Under the pieces are notes generated by a model that saw nothing but the letters and a program-made list of their open reading frames with translations, searched no databases and was not told the DNA's origin. A program made the translations under genes and the position numbers. DNA of 64,000 nt, from the NCBI GenBank assembly GCA_034428935.1, contig DAOUHB010000101.1:61617-125616 (forward strand), in the 5' to 3' direction. Positions 1 to 8,713 of this stretch are shown here, in pieces. This stretch comes from JAAYZQ01 sp034428935. Lineage in GTDB: Bacteria; Chloroflexota; Anaerolineae; JAAYZQ01. How positions within the stretch are numbered: position 1 is the first letter of the stretch; every line of letters begins with the position of its first letter.

Positions 1-702
1 GACGAGAAAGAAGGCGACGGCCCCCGCCCCGCCGAGGACAAAAGGCAGCACGACGTCGCGCCGGAACAGTTGCCGCCAGGGCAGGGCCACCAGGGTGGCG
101 AGCCCCAGGACGGGCAAGAGGAAGGCGGCCTCCGCGTGGGTAAAGATGGCCGCCACCAGGACCCCCATGGCCACGACGCGCTGGCGCGTGCTGCCGCCGG
201 CCAGCCCCCGGAAATAGAAATAGACGGCCACGAGCACCAGGAGCTGGAGCAGCCCGTACATGCGTGCCCGCCCGCCCCAGACGACGAGGTCTGGATCGAC
301 GGCCATGGCCGCCGCGGCCACCAGGCCCGCCTCCTCGGAGAGGATGCGCCGGCCAACCAGGTAGGCCACCGGCAGGGCGGCCAGGCTGACGAGGACCCCG
401 GGGATGCGAACCATCACCTCGTCAAATCCGCCCAGGAGAAATGGCGCCACCAGGTAAGTAAAGAGCAAGCCGTGGGGATAGATGTTGCCCGAAGGAAAGA
501 CGGGCGCGCCCCGCAGGAGCACGTTCTGGGCGGCCCAGGCGGTGACAAACTCGTCGACAAAGAGGCTGATCTCGCGCACGTAGCGCCAGCGCAGGGCAAA
601 GGCCAGGGCCAGGAGCAAGGCCAGAGCGACGATGGAAGGCCAGCCCGGCCGCCCTACCCGGATCGACTCACTCTCTTCCGTCGAGCCACGTTTGGAAGCC
701 AT
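1..702 (-). CDS. ArnT/PMT-like glycosyltransferase (GT39 superfamily), truncated at window edge
   Basis: The reading frame is open from an ATG at 702 to the window edge (234 codons), so the C-terminus is missing. The translated N-terminus has a charged start, a first membrane helix, then an extracytoplasmic loop with the acidic FVDEF motif where ArnT/PMT-type enzymes carry their catalytic Asp/Glu. Several hydrophobic helices follow, with a GRARMYG motif typical of this family in Chloroflexota. Such proteins transfer sugars from polyprenyl-phosphate donors on the outer face of the membrane. A promoter lies immediately upstream and the message would be nearly leaderless. Family assignment is good; the acceptor is unknown. 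Confidence 0.75.
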   Translation of the reverse strand, partial: MASKRGSTEESESIRVGRPGWPSIVALALLLALAFALRWRYVREISLFVDEFVTAWAAQNVLLRGAPVFPSGNIYPHGLLFTYLVAPFLLGGFDEVMVRIPGVLVSLAALPVAYLVGRRILSEEAGLVAAAAMAVDPDLVVWGGRARMYGLLQLLVLVAVYFYFRGLAGGSTRQRVVAMGVLVAAIFTHAEAAFLLPVLGLATLVALPWRQLFRRDVVLPFVLGGAGAVAFFLV

Positions 703-710
703 ACCTGGCC

Positions 711-739
711 ATTATATCACGCTTCCCGCGCCGTGGAAA
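711..739 (-). promoter_or_regulatory. Promoter of the edge glycosyltransferase gene
   Basis: Reading the minus strand, TTTCCA, 17 bp and TATAAT fit a sigma-70-type promoter. The -10 box ends only 8 bases before the ATG at 702, so the transcript would start within a few bases of the start codon. Confidence 0.55.
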
Positions 740-817
740 ATCAAGGTCCAGGCAAAAGCCGGACTGGCCGTCGGAACGCCGGCACCGTGCCAGGCCCAAA
801 ATTGCCAGCGGTAGGTT

Positions 818-846
818 TTGACACCGCCTGGAGGTTGTGGTATCCT
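818..846 (+). promoter_or_regulatory. Promoter of cydAB
   Basis: TTGACA at 818-823, a 17 bp spacer and TATCCT at 841-846. It sits about 50 bases upstream of the cydA start at 900 and is the only good promoter in the gap. Confidence 0.65.
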
Positions 847-899
847 AACCCTGGTTGTGTTCCACTTCACAAACGTACGTTCGTGGGGGAGGTCCTGTT

Positions 900-2285
900 A
901 TGACCGCACTTGGGCTGGCACGATGGCAATTCGCCATCACAACCGTCTATCACTTTTTCTTTGTTCCCCTGACCCTCGGCCTTTCCATCCTCGTGGCCAT
1001 CATGGAGACGATGTACGTGCGCACAGGCAACGAGGAATACAAGCGGATGACGAAATTCTGGGGCAAGCTGTTCGTCATCAACTTTGCAATGGGGGTCGTC
1101 ACGGGCCTCGTGATGGAGTTCCAGTTCGGCATGAACTGGTCCGAGTACTCTCGTTTCGTGGGCGACATCTTTGGCGTGCCCCTGGCCATAGAGGCGCTCC
1201 TGGCCTTTTTCCTGGAGTCCACGTTCCTGGGCATCTGGATCTTTGGCTGGGAAGTCCTGCCCAAGGTCATCCACGCCGCGGCCATCTGGCTGGTGGCCAT
1301 CGGCGCCAACATCTCTGCCCTGTGGATCCTCATCGCCAACTCGTTCATGCAAGAGCCGGTGGGCTATGTCCTGCGCAACGGGCGCGCCGAGATGACCGAC
1401 GTCGGCGCCCTGGTGACCAACCCCCACGTGTGGGTGCAGTTCCCCCACGTCTTTTTCGCCGGGATGACGACGGCGGGCTTTTTCGTGTTGGGCATCAGCG
1501 CCTACCACCTCTTCCGCGGCTCCGGCGAGCCCGAGGGCGAAGGGGGCAACCACTTCCGCCGCTCGTTCCACATCGCCCTGGTGTGGACCCTCATCGGCTC
1601 TATCATGGTCGGGCTGGTGGGCCACACGCAGGGCCAGAAGATGTTCCAGACGCAGCCCATGAAGATGGCTGCCGCCGAGGCGCTATGGGAGAGCGATGAT
1701 CCGGCTCCGTTCTCGCTGTTCACCATTGGCAACGAGCGAGAGCGAGAGGACGTCTTTGCCATCCACATTCCCTACCTGTTGACCATTCTGGCCTACAACA
1801 GCCTGGAGGGCGAGGTCAAGGGCATCAACGACCTGCAGGCCGAGTACGAGGAGCTGTACGGCCCGGGCGATTACGTGCCGCCCGTGGCCGTGAGCTACTG
1901 GGCCTTTCGCTTCATGTTCATCCCCGGCGTCATCATGCCGCTCGTGGCGCTCCTGGGCCTGTACCTCGTGCTCCGCAACCGGTTGCACCGCGCGCCCTGG
2001 TATCTGCGCTACCTGCCCCTGGCCATTCCCCTCCCCTACCTCGCCAACACGGGCGGCTGGCTTCTGACCGAGGTTGGCCGGCAGCCCTGGATCGTCTTTG
2101 GCCTCATGCGCACCGAGGAAGGGGTTTCGACCGCCGCTCCGGTGGGCGCCATTTTCGCGTCCCTCGTCGTCCTGGCGTTGGTCTACACCGGCCTCATCGT
2201 GGCCGACGTCTACCTGCTGAGCAAGTTTGCCCGGCGGGGGATGCAAGCCGAAGAGGAAGAGACCAGAGAGCTGGCGGTGGCATGA
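900..2285 (+). CDS. cydA: Cytochrome bd quinol oxidase subunit I
   Basis: Subunit I of cytochrome bd, the membrane oxidase that takes electrons from quinol (probably menaquinol here, see menG) and reduces O2 to water. The 461-residue protein keeps the heme ligands: His18, His183, the methionine in SYWAFRFM, and the proton-path acids Glu98 and Glu106. The GRQPW motif after the Q-loop is present and the Q-loop is short. The start at 900 is chosen because GGGGGAGG lies about 8 bases upstream and the protein then starts exactly at the family N-terminus; an in-frame ATG at 855 would add 15 unlike residues. cydB follows after 26 bases. No cydX-like small subunit was seen. Confidence 0.97.
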   Translation: MTALGLARWQFAITTVYHFFFVPLTLGLSILVAIMETMYVRTGNEEYKRMTKFWGKLFVINFAMGVVTGLVMEFQFGMNWSEYSRFVGDIFGVPLAIEALLAFFLESTFLGIWIFGWEVLPKVIHAAAIWLVAIGANISALWILIANSFMQEPVGYVLRNGRAEMTDVGALVTNPHVWVQFPHVFFAGMTTAGFFVLGISAYHLFRGSGEPEGEGGNHFRRSFHIALVWTLIGSIMVGLVGHTQGQKMFQTQPMKMAAAEALWESDDPAPFSLFTIGNEREREDVFAIHIPYLLTILAYNSLEGEVKGINDLQAEYEELYGPGDYVPPVAVSYWAFRFMFIPGVIMPLVALLGLYLVLRNRLHRAPWYLRYLPLAIPLPYLANTGGWLLTEVGRQPWIVFGLMRTEEGVSTAAPVGAIFASLVVLALVYTGLIVADVYLLSKFARRGMQAEEEETRELAVA

Positions 2286-2311
2286 GGCCGCGGTCACGAT
2301 AGGAGGCAGAA

Positions 2312-3325
2312 ATGGATCTGAACACCATCTGGTTTGTCCTGCTCATGTTCCTGTTTACCGGCTACTTCCTGTTGGAAGGTTTCGACTATGGCGTCGGCAT
2401 CCTCCTGCCCTTCCTGGGCAAGGATGATGCCGACCGGCGGGTCATCGTCAACACCATCGGGCCCTTCTGGGACGCCAACGAGGTGTGGCTCGTCACGGCC
2501 GGCGCTTCGATGTTTGCCGCCTTTCCCCACTGGTACGCCACCCTCTTTAGCGGCTTTCACATCGCGCTGCTGCTCTTGCTGGTGTCGCTCATCTTTCGCG
2601 GGGTCGCCTTCGAGTTCCGGAGCAAGGACCGCCATCCGCGGTGGCGCAGCCTGTGGGATTGGTCCATCTTTGCCGGCGGCCTGGTGCCGGCGCTGCTGTG
2701 GGGCATTGCCTTTGCCAACATTGTGCGGGGCGTGCCCATCGGCCCCGACATGCAGTACCAGGGGGGCTTCTGGAACCTGCTGAATCCCTACGCCCTGTCG
2801 GGCGGGCTGGCGTTTCTGGCCCTCTTTACCCTGCACGGCGCCGTCTTTTTGAACCTGCGCACCAGGGGCGAGATGTTGGAGCGCGCTCAGAAAGCGGCCG
2901 AGCGCCTGTGGCTGCCCACCGTGGTGCTGGTCGCCATTTTTGTGGTGGGCGGCTACCTGGCCACCGACATGTTCAGCCGCCTGGGGCTCAACCCCGGCCC
3001 CGTGCCCCTGGGAGCCGGCGCGGCCCTCCTGGCCGTGGGCTGGTTTATCCGGCAGCGATCCCACGGCTGGGCCTTTGCCATGACCTCCCTGAGCATCGCC
3101 CTGTCGGCCGCCGGCGTGGCCATGGGCCTCTATCCGCGCGTGATGGTTTCCAGCCTGAACGATGCCTGGAGCCTCACGATCTATAATGCCTCGTCCAGCC
3201 CCTACACACTGCAGGTGATGAGCATCGTGGCCCTCGTCATCCTGCCCGTTGTCCTGATCTACCAGGGCTGGAGCTATTGGGTTTTCCGCAAGCGCGTCGG
3301 ACGCGAAGACGTCCTGGAGTATTAA
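2312..3325 (+). CDS. cydB: Cytochrome bd quinol oxidase subunit II
   Basis: Subunit II, the structural partner of CydA that completes the oxidase in the cytoplasmic membrane. The 337-residue protein has the family motifs GFDYG near residue 24, GPFWDANEVWL near residue 51 and FRGVAFEFR near residue 91, and eight to nine hydrophobic segments. An AGGAGG ribosome site precedes the ATG by about 7 bases. It is the second gene of the cyd operon; the amidohydrolase gene begins 5 bases after its stop, so read-through into that gene is likely. No cydC or cydD assembly genes are in the window. Confidence 0.97.
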   Translation: MDLNTIWFVLLMFLFTGYFLLEGFDYGVGILLPFLGKDDADRRVIVNTIGPFWDANEVWLVTAGASMFAAFPHWYATLFSGFHIALLLLLVSLIFRGVAFEFRSKDRHPRWRSLWDWSIFAGGLVPALLWGIAFANIVRGVPIGPDMQYQGGFWNLLNPYALSGGLAFLALFTLHGAVFLNLRTRGEMLERAQKAAERLWLPTVVLVAIFVVGGYLATDMFSRLGLNPGPVPLGAGAALLAVGWFIRQRSHGWAFAMTSLSIALSAAGVAMGLYPRVMVSSLNDAWSLTIYNASSSPYTLQVMSIVALVILPVVLIYQGWSYWVFRKRVGREDVLEY

Positions 3326-3330
3326 GCCTG

Positions 3331-4932
3331 ATGACAAAGATTGTTCTCTACAACGGCAACATTCATACCATGGACCCCGCCCGCCCGCGGGCGACAGCGC
3401 TGGCCATCGCCGGCAACCGCATCGTGGCGGTGGGCGACGACGCCGAGATGCAGGCCCTCGTGGCCCCGGATGGGCAGGCCGTGAACCTGGAGGGGCGCAC
3501 GGCGGTGCCGGCCTTTACCGACAGCCACCTGCACTTTATGTCCTGGGGCCTGAGCCTTCGCCAGATTGACCTGGCAGGCGTGCCGGCCCTGGAAGAGGCC
3601 CTGGGCCGCGTGGCGACCCGCGCCGAGGTGACCCCCGCCGGCCAGTGGCTCACGGGCCGCGGCTGGGATCATTCCCTGTGGAGCGGTGGGGGCTTTCCCA
3701 CGCGCCACGACCTGGACCGCGTGGCGCCCGATCACCCCGTCTGGCTGCGGCGCAAGTGCGGCCACGCCGGCTGGGCCAACAGCCGGGCCCTGGCCCTGGC
3801 GGGCGTCTCGGCAGCGACGCCCGATCCGCCGGGCGGTGCCATCGAGCGCGACGCCGGCGGCGAGCCCACGGGCATTCTGAAGGACACGGCCATGGACCTG
3901 GTGTCGAGCTTGATCCAGGAGCCCACCCTGGCCGAAGCGGCGGAGGCCATCCAGGCCGCCACGGCCGCGGCCCACCGCCACGGCCTGGTGAACGTCCACA
4001 CCATGGAGGGGCCGGCCGCCTTGCGCGCCTTCCAACACCTCCACGGGGGCGGCGAGCTGCAGATGCGCGTCCTCATCCAGGTTCCCGAGGAGAACCTGGA
4101 GGCCGCCGTGCGGTTGGGGCTGCGCAGCGGCCTGGGCGACGAGTGGCTGCGCATCGGTGGGATCAAGATCTTTGCCGACGGCGCCCTGGGGGCACGCACG
4201 GCCGCCATGTTGGCCCCCTACGAGGGCTATCCCGGCGATCGGGGGATCGTAATCGCCGATGGCGAGGCGCTGACCGCGATGGTGCGCCAGGCCAGCCGGG
4301 CCGGACTGGCCGCCTTTGTCCACGCCATCGGCGACCGGGCGAACCGCGACGTCCTGGACGCGGTGGAGGCCAGCCGCCGCGCCGGCGAGGGGCTGCACCT
4401 GCGCCATCGCATCGAGCACGCGCAGCTCCTGTCTCCCGACGACGTGCCGCGCCTGGCCCGGCTGGGAATCGTGGCTTCCATGCAGCCCCTCCACGCCACG
4501 CAGGACATGCTCCTGGCCGATGCCCTGTGGGGTGCCCGCTGCGCGGGCGCTTATGCCTGGCGCAGCGTGCTGGACAGCGGGGCGGTGCTGGCCTTTGGCT
4601 CCGACGCGCCGGTGGAGGACCTGAGCGTCATCGCCGGGATCCACGCCGCCGTCACCCGGCGCCGGCCCGACGGCTCGCCGGGGCCCGAGGGCTGGATCCC
4701 CGGGGAGCGCCTGAGCGCCGAGGAAGCGCTCCGGGCCTACACGGTCGGGGCGGCCTATGCCGGCGGCGAGGAGGCCATCAAGGGCAGCCTCTCGCCCGGC
4801 AAGCTGGCCGACGTGGCCGTGCTCTCCCGTGACATCCTGGCGATCCCGCCCGATGAGATCCTGGAAACGGAAGTGGTGGCCACCCTCCTGGACGGCAGGT
4901 TCGTCTACCGCCAGGAGAATGCCCTATCCTGA
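3331..4932 (+). CDS. Amidohydrolase (YtcJ-like, amidohydrolase-3 family)
   Basis: A 533-residue metal-dependent hydrolase of the amidohydrolase superfamily. The N-terminal beta-sandwich part is followed by the metal-binding HxH (His66 and His68 in DSHLHF). Further ligands are in HAIGDRAN and RIEHAQ, and the catalytic Asp in FGSDAPVED. YtcJ/AepA-type proteins hydrolyse amide or cyclic amide bonds, but substrates are mostly unknown. The ATG at 3331 is used because the protein then begins with the typical NGNIHTMD strand; it lies 5 bases after cydB. It converges on a related gene at 5010-6671. The exact substrate cannot be told from sequence. Confidence 0.85.
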   Translation: MTKIVLYNGNIHTMDPARPRATALAIAGNRIVAVGDDAEMQALVAPDGQAVNLEGRTAVPAFTDSHLHFMSWGLSLRQIDLAGVPALEEALGRVATRAEVTPAGQWLTGRGWDHSLWSGGGFPTRHDLDRVAPDHPVWLRRKCGHAGWANSRALALAGVSAATPDPPGGAIERDAGGEPTGILKDTAMDLVSSLIQEPTLAEAAEAIQAATAAAHRHGLVNVHTMEGPAALRAFQHLHGGGELQMRVLIQVPEENLEAAVRLGLRSGLGDEWLRIGGIKIFADGALGARTAAMLAPYEGYPGDRGIVIADGEALTAMVRQASRAGLAAFVHAIGDRANRDVLDAVEASRRAGEGLHLRHRIEHAQLLSPDDVPRLARLGIVASMQPLHATQDMLLADALWGARCAGAYAWRSVLDSGAVLAFGSDAPVEDLSVIAGIHAAVTRRRPDGSPGPEGWIPGERLSAEEALRAYTVGAAYAGGEEAIKGSLSPGKLADVAVLSRDILAIPPDEILETEVVATLLDGRFVYRQENALS

Positions 4933-4940
4933 AGCAGAAC

Positions 4941-4994
4941 CTGCCGGCGCGGAACGGAGGCCTGGCAGCCCAGGTCCCTGTTCCGCGCCGGTAG
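4941..4994. terminator. Hairpin between two convergent amidohydrolase genes
   Basis: A 15 bp inverted repeat (4941-4955 with 4980-4994, one mismatch) encloses a smaller nested stem. It lies between two converging stop codons and has no T tract, so a bidirectional, partly factor-dependent terminator is likely. Confidence 0.6.
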
Positions 4995-5009
4995 CCGGCA
5001 GGCCGGGCG

Positions 5010-6671
5010 TCAGCCGACCGGCTCCCGTCCCCCCTGGTCCGCGCCGCGCTCCCACACCACCTTGCCGCCGACGATGGTGGCATCCACCTGGATGTCCTTG
5101 ATCTCCTGGTCGGGCACGGCGAAATAGTCGCAGTCGAGGATCGCCACGTCGCCCAACTTGCCGATCTCCAGGGTGCCCTTCAGCCCCTCTTCCCGTGTCA
5201 GCCAGGTGCCTCCGGCCGTGTAGGCCCACAATGCCTCGTCGCGGCCGATGGCCTCCTGGGGGCCGACGATCTGGCCCAGGTGATTCTGGCGCGTCACGAG
5301 GGAATAGAGGCCCAGGAATGGGTTGGGTGAAACGGTGCTGGTGACGTCAGAGCTGGAGGTGACGGGGATGCCCCGGTCCAGGTACGTGCGCGCCGGCTTG
5401 TAGGCGTGGGCCCGCCGCTCGCCCACGTCGCGGAATAGCAGCTCGCTCTCCCAGTAGATAAAGCTGGGCTGCAGGACCGCGGCGATCTGGTGCCGGGCCA
5501 TCTGTTCCAGGGCGCGAGGCGTGGGAAAGTAGCCGTGGATGATGCTGTGGCGGGCGTCGGGCCGCGGCATGTCGCGCGCCACCTCGGCCATGACGTCGAC
5601 TGCCAGATCCTGGGCGTGATCGCCGCAGCAGTGGATGCCCACGTCCCAACCAAGCTCCTGGGCGGTGGGCAGGTAGCGGCGCAGTGCTTCCAGGGGCAGG
5701 CGGTTAAAGGCGACGAGCTCGCTGTCGCCCTCGTAGGGCCCGTACATGTACGCCGTGTGGGGTGTGGTGCCGCCATCAATGGCCATCTTCAGCGCGCCGA
5801 TGCGCAGCCATTCGTCGCCCAGCCCGCTGAAAATGCCCGGCTGCCGGGCCCGGCAGTCCAGCTCGGCCTCCTCTTCGTCGTCGTGAAAGCCGTGCCAGGC
5901 GGGCATGAGGTTGGCGCGGAGGGTCAGCTCGCCGGCGCGGTAGGAGGCCTGGTAGGCGCGGATCTCTTCCGGGCGCAGGCCGGGCTCGACGACGCTGGTG
6001 ATGCCGTAGCGGTGCACCTCGGCATAGGCCAGGCGCAGGTAGGCCAGCATCTCTTTCAGGCCGGGCCGGGGCATCAGGCGCCGCGCCGCGGCCTTGGCGC
6101 TGGCCCGCAGCAGGCCGTTGGGCTCGCCGTCGGCGTCGCGCTCGATGCGGCCGCCCTCCGGATCGGGCGTGCCCCGGTCTATGCCCGCCAGCCGCAGGGC
6201 GACGGTGTTCACCACGTCGGTGTTGAAAAAACGCATCAGGATGACCGGGTGTTGGCCCGTGGCCGGATCGAGATCGTGGCGGGTCGGCATCCGCCCGTCG
6301 ACAAAGTAGCCCTCGTTCCACCCCTGGCCCACGATCCACTCCCCGGGCGGCGTCTCCCGGGCGCGCTGCCGCACCAGCTCGACCATCTCTTCCACCGACC
6401 GGCACTCGTCCAGGCGAATGGTGCTCAGCTTGGCGCCCACCTCCAGGAGGTGGTTGTGGCTGTCGAACAAGCCGGGGATGGCCGCCCGGCCCCCCAGATC
6501 GATCTGGCGGGTGCCTGGCCCGGCCAGGGCCTGGATCTCGGCATCGCCGCCCAGGGCGACCACGCGGCCGTCCTGGATGGCCAGGGCCGGCACGACGTTG
6601 CGCCGGGCGTCCATGGTGTGGATCGTTCCCCGGTGCAGGACGAGATCCGGGACGAGTTCCTTGACAAACAT
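5010..6671 (-). CDS. Amidohydrolase (YtcJ-like, amidohydrolase-3 family)
   Basis: A 553-residue paralogue of the enzyme at 3331-4932. His72 and His74 form the HxH metal site (SHNHLL), and HCCGDHAQD, HSIIHGYF and SSSDVTS carry the remaining expected ligand positions. It is the last gene of the minus-strand operon whose other members are an Opp/Dpp-type lipoprotein and two permeases. It therefore probably acts on the compound that this transporter imports, perhaps an amide or short peptide derivative. GGAGG lies upstream of the ATG at 6671. The substrate is unassigned. Confidence 0.85.
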   Translation of the reverse strand: MFVKELVPDLVLHRGTIHTMDARRNVVPALAIQDGRVVALGGDAEIQALAGPGTRQIDLGGRAAIPGLFDSHNHLLEVGAKLSTIRLDECRSVEEMVELVRQRARETPPGEWIVGQGWNEGYFVDGRMPTRHDLDPATGQHPVILMRFFNTDVVNTVALRLAGIDRGTPDPEGGRIERDADGEPNGLLRASAKAAARRLMPRPGLKEMLAYLRLAYAEVHRYGITSVVEPGLRPEEIRAYQASYRAGELTLRANLMPAWHGFHDDEEEAELDCRARQPGIFSGLGDEWLRIGALKMAIDGGTTPHTAYMYGPYEGDSELVAFNRLPLEALRRYLPTAQELGWDVGIHCCGDHAQDLAVDVMAEVARDMPRPDARHSIIHGYFPTPRALEQMARHQIAAVLQPSFIYWESELLFRDVGERRAHAYKPARTYLDRGIPVTSSSDVTSTVSPNPFLGLYSLVTRQNHLGQIVGPQEAIGRDEALWAYTAGGTWLTREEGLKGTLEIGKLGDVAILDCDYFAVPDQEIKDIQVDATIVGGKVVWERGADQGGREPVG

Positions 6672-6711
6672 ACGAGCCTCCTGGTGTGGGATCGAGTTGG
6701 GGAGGGCGATG

Positions 6712-6742
6712 GCGGGGCAGCCGCGGGCCGCGGCTGCCCCGC
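6712..6742 (-). terminator. Perfect inverted repeat after the binding-protein gene
   Basis: A perfect 15 bp inverted repeat (6712-6726 with 6728-6742) lies between the lipoprotein gene and the amidohydrolase gene. There is no T run. It may stabilise the 3' end of the lipoprotein message or lower expression of the downstream enzyme gene. Confidence 0.55.
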
Positions 6743-6767
6743 TCGTCTCTGTCCGCCGCGAGAACGG

Positions 6768-8570
6768 CTATTCCCGCGGCTGGGTCGAACGATAGATCAG
6801 GCTCTCCCGCGACGAGAAGCGGTGGCGCATCCAGGTCACGACGCCATCCTCCCCGGGCTCCAGCATCTGGCCCCGGATGTCGGGCTTGACCATGGCCACA
6901 AAGATGGCGTGATAGACGGGCACCAGGGCCACGTCCTCGATGAGCATGCGCTCCGCCTGGCGGTAGAGCGTGTTGCGCTGTTCCTCGTCGCCAAAGATGA
7001 CCCCGGCGTCGCACAGCAGCTTGTTATAGTCCTGGTTGTACCAGGTGTGGCGGCCGGGCATTGCGGACAGGTCCGCCCCCTCCGTCTCGCAGCCGCCCCA
7101 GACGCTCAAGAGGTTGCTGCCATCCACAAAATCAAACTCGTAGGGGACGATGCCAAAGATGAAATCGCCGGCCTTCTCCCTCTTTTGCTTGTACATGGAC
7201 TCCATGTAGATGCTGTACTCCAGGTCTTGGACCTCGACGGTTACCCCCAGGTTTTCCTTGATCATGGCGGCAACAGCCTCGGCGGCGCTCAAGAGGGCCG
7301 GGTCCGCTTCGCGGGTATAGAGGGTCAGCTTGGGAAAGCCCGCGCCGCCGGGGTAGCCTGCCTGTTCCATCAGGCTGGCGCCCAGCGCCGGGTCATAGGC
7401 CTGGACGCTCTTGAGCTCCTCGACGTTCTCGCCGGGGAAGCCGGGTGGGTTCATGGTGTAGGCCGCCACCGCCTGGTACTTTAGCGGGCCCTCTATCAGC
7501 AGGTCGCGGTCCACGGCGTGGCTGAAGGCCTGCCGCACCAGCAGGTTGTCAAAGGGCGGGTTCCAGGTGTCAAAGAAGAGGTAATAGGTGATAAAGTTGG
7601 GCCAGGCGACGAGCTGTTTCTCCAGCTCCGGATTGGCCATGATCTCGGCCATTGCCGAGGGTGGCAGGTCCGCCTGGTAGCCGCCGCCAATGGCGTCCAG
7701 CTCGTCGTTCCTGTAGGCGGTCCAGCGCACCTCGGGCTCCATGAAGTTGACGACGATCTTGTCCATGAGGGGAGGAAAGGGCCCGGTGTACGTTTCGTTG
7801 GCGACAAAGATCAGATGCTTGCCCTTTTCGTAGGCCTCCGTGATATAGGGGCCGCAGGAGACCCAGTTTTCTTGCTTGAACGCCCACGAGCCGTCGTCCA
7901 GGCGGTCCTTGACGACGTGCTTGGGCACGACCCACACGTCGGCCATGATCTTGATCAGATACGGTGCCGGCCGCTCGGTGGTAATGGCAAAGGTGTAGTC
8001 GTCGACCTTCTTGACGCCCAGCTCCTCGGGCGGCACCTCGCCGCTCACGACGCCTGCCCAGTTGACGATGCCCGCCATGCTATAGAACCATTCAAAGTCG
8101 TACTCGGCGCGGGCGTAACGCTGCAGGGTAAAGACCCAATCGTCGGCCGTCACCGGCGTGCCGTCGCTCCAGATCTTGTCCTCCTGCAGGTGGAAGGTCC
8201 AGGTCAGGCCGTCGTCTGACACCTCCCAGCTCGTGCAGGCGTTGGGCTGTGGCTCGTAGAACTCGTCAGGCCGCACGCAAGAATCGGGCCAGGCGTACAT
8301 GTCGCCCACGTTTTCGTCGTACACGCTGGCGTCCCACGTCAGCCAGGTGGCCTCGCTCTCGGCGTAACGCATCACTTGCTGGTCCAGGGGAGCGGCATCA
8401 GGGGGAAGCTCCACCCCGGCACGATTGACGACCCTGTCTGGTTCCGCTGCCTGGGGGGCCGCGGTTGGAGCCTCGACGGCCGGCACCTGGGTTGCCGCCG
8501 GCGCGGGCCCGCAGCCCACCAGCACCAGGATGACCAGCCAGATGGCGAGCGGTGCAAACCTACCCTTCAT
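6768..8570 (-). CDS. ABC transporter substrate-binding lipoprotein (Opp/Dpp family 5)
   Basis: A 600-residue extracytoplasmic binding protein for an Opp/Dpp-type importer. The start at 8570 is chosen for the GAGGAGGAGG ribosome site and because it gives a clean lipoprotein signal: residues 3-18 are hydrophobic and LVGC places the lipidated Cys at 20. A Pro/Ala/Thr-rich tether follows, then the family-5 fold with a WTFHLQEDKIWSDGTPVTADD segment. Known family ligands include peptides, nickel and oligosaccharides. Two permease genes lie upstream and an amidohydrolase downstream. The 143-base gap before it is larger than elsewhere in the operon. Confidence 0.92.
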   Translation of the reverse strand: MKGRFAPLAIWLVILVLVGCGPAPAATQVPAVEAPTAAPQAAEPDRVVNRAGVELPPDAAPLDQQVMRYAESEATWLTWDASVYDENVGDMYAWPDSCVRPDEFYEPQPNACTSWEVSDDGLTWTFHLQEDKIWSDGTPVTADDWVFTLQRYARAEYDFEWFYSMAGIVNWAGVVSGEVPPEELGVKKVDDYTFAITTERPAPYLIKIMADVWVVPKHVVKDRLDDGSWAFKQENWVSCGPYITEAYEKGKHLIFVANETYTGPFPPLMDKIVVNFMEPEVRWTAYRNDELDAIGGGYQADLPPSAMAEIMANPELEKQLVAWPNFITYYLFFDTWNPPFDNLLVRQAFSHAVDRDLLIEGPLKYQAVAAYTMNPPGFPGENVEELKSVQAYDPALGASLMEQAGYPGGAGFPKLTLYTREADPALLSAAEAVAAMIKENLGVTVEVQDLEYSIYMESMYKQKREKAGDFIFGIVPYEFDFVDGSNLLSVWGGCETEGADLSAMPGRHTWYNQDYNKLLCDAGVIFGDEEQRNTLYRQAERMLIEDVALVPVYHAIFVAMVKPDIRGQMLEPGEDGVVTWMRHRFSSRESLIYRSTQPRE

Positions 8571-8713
8571 AATCGTCCTCCTCCTCGTCTCTTTCAAAGG
8601 CTTTCCGATCTACGGGGCTCGGTGGCCACGGGCGTTCCAGGCCATGGCTCGAGCCAAAATTGCTCGTCCCGTTTCTGGAAAGTTCTGCCCTCCTTTCTTG
8701 ACCTGCACCGGCG

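Noticed and set aside
70..903. Long plus-strand open frame antisense to the edge glycosyltransferase
   Set aside because: Composition is typical of GC-rich antisense frames, while the opposite strand encodes a clear membrane glycosyltransferase.
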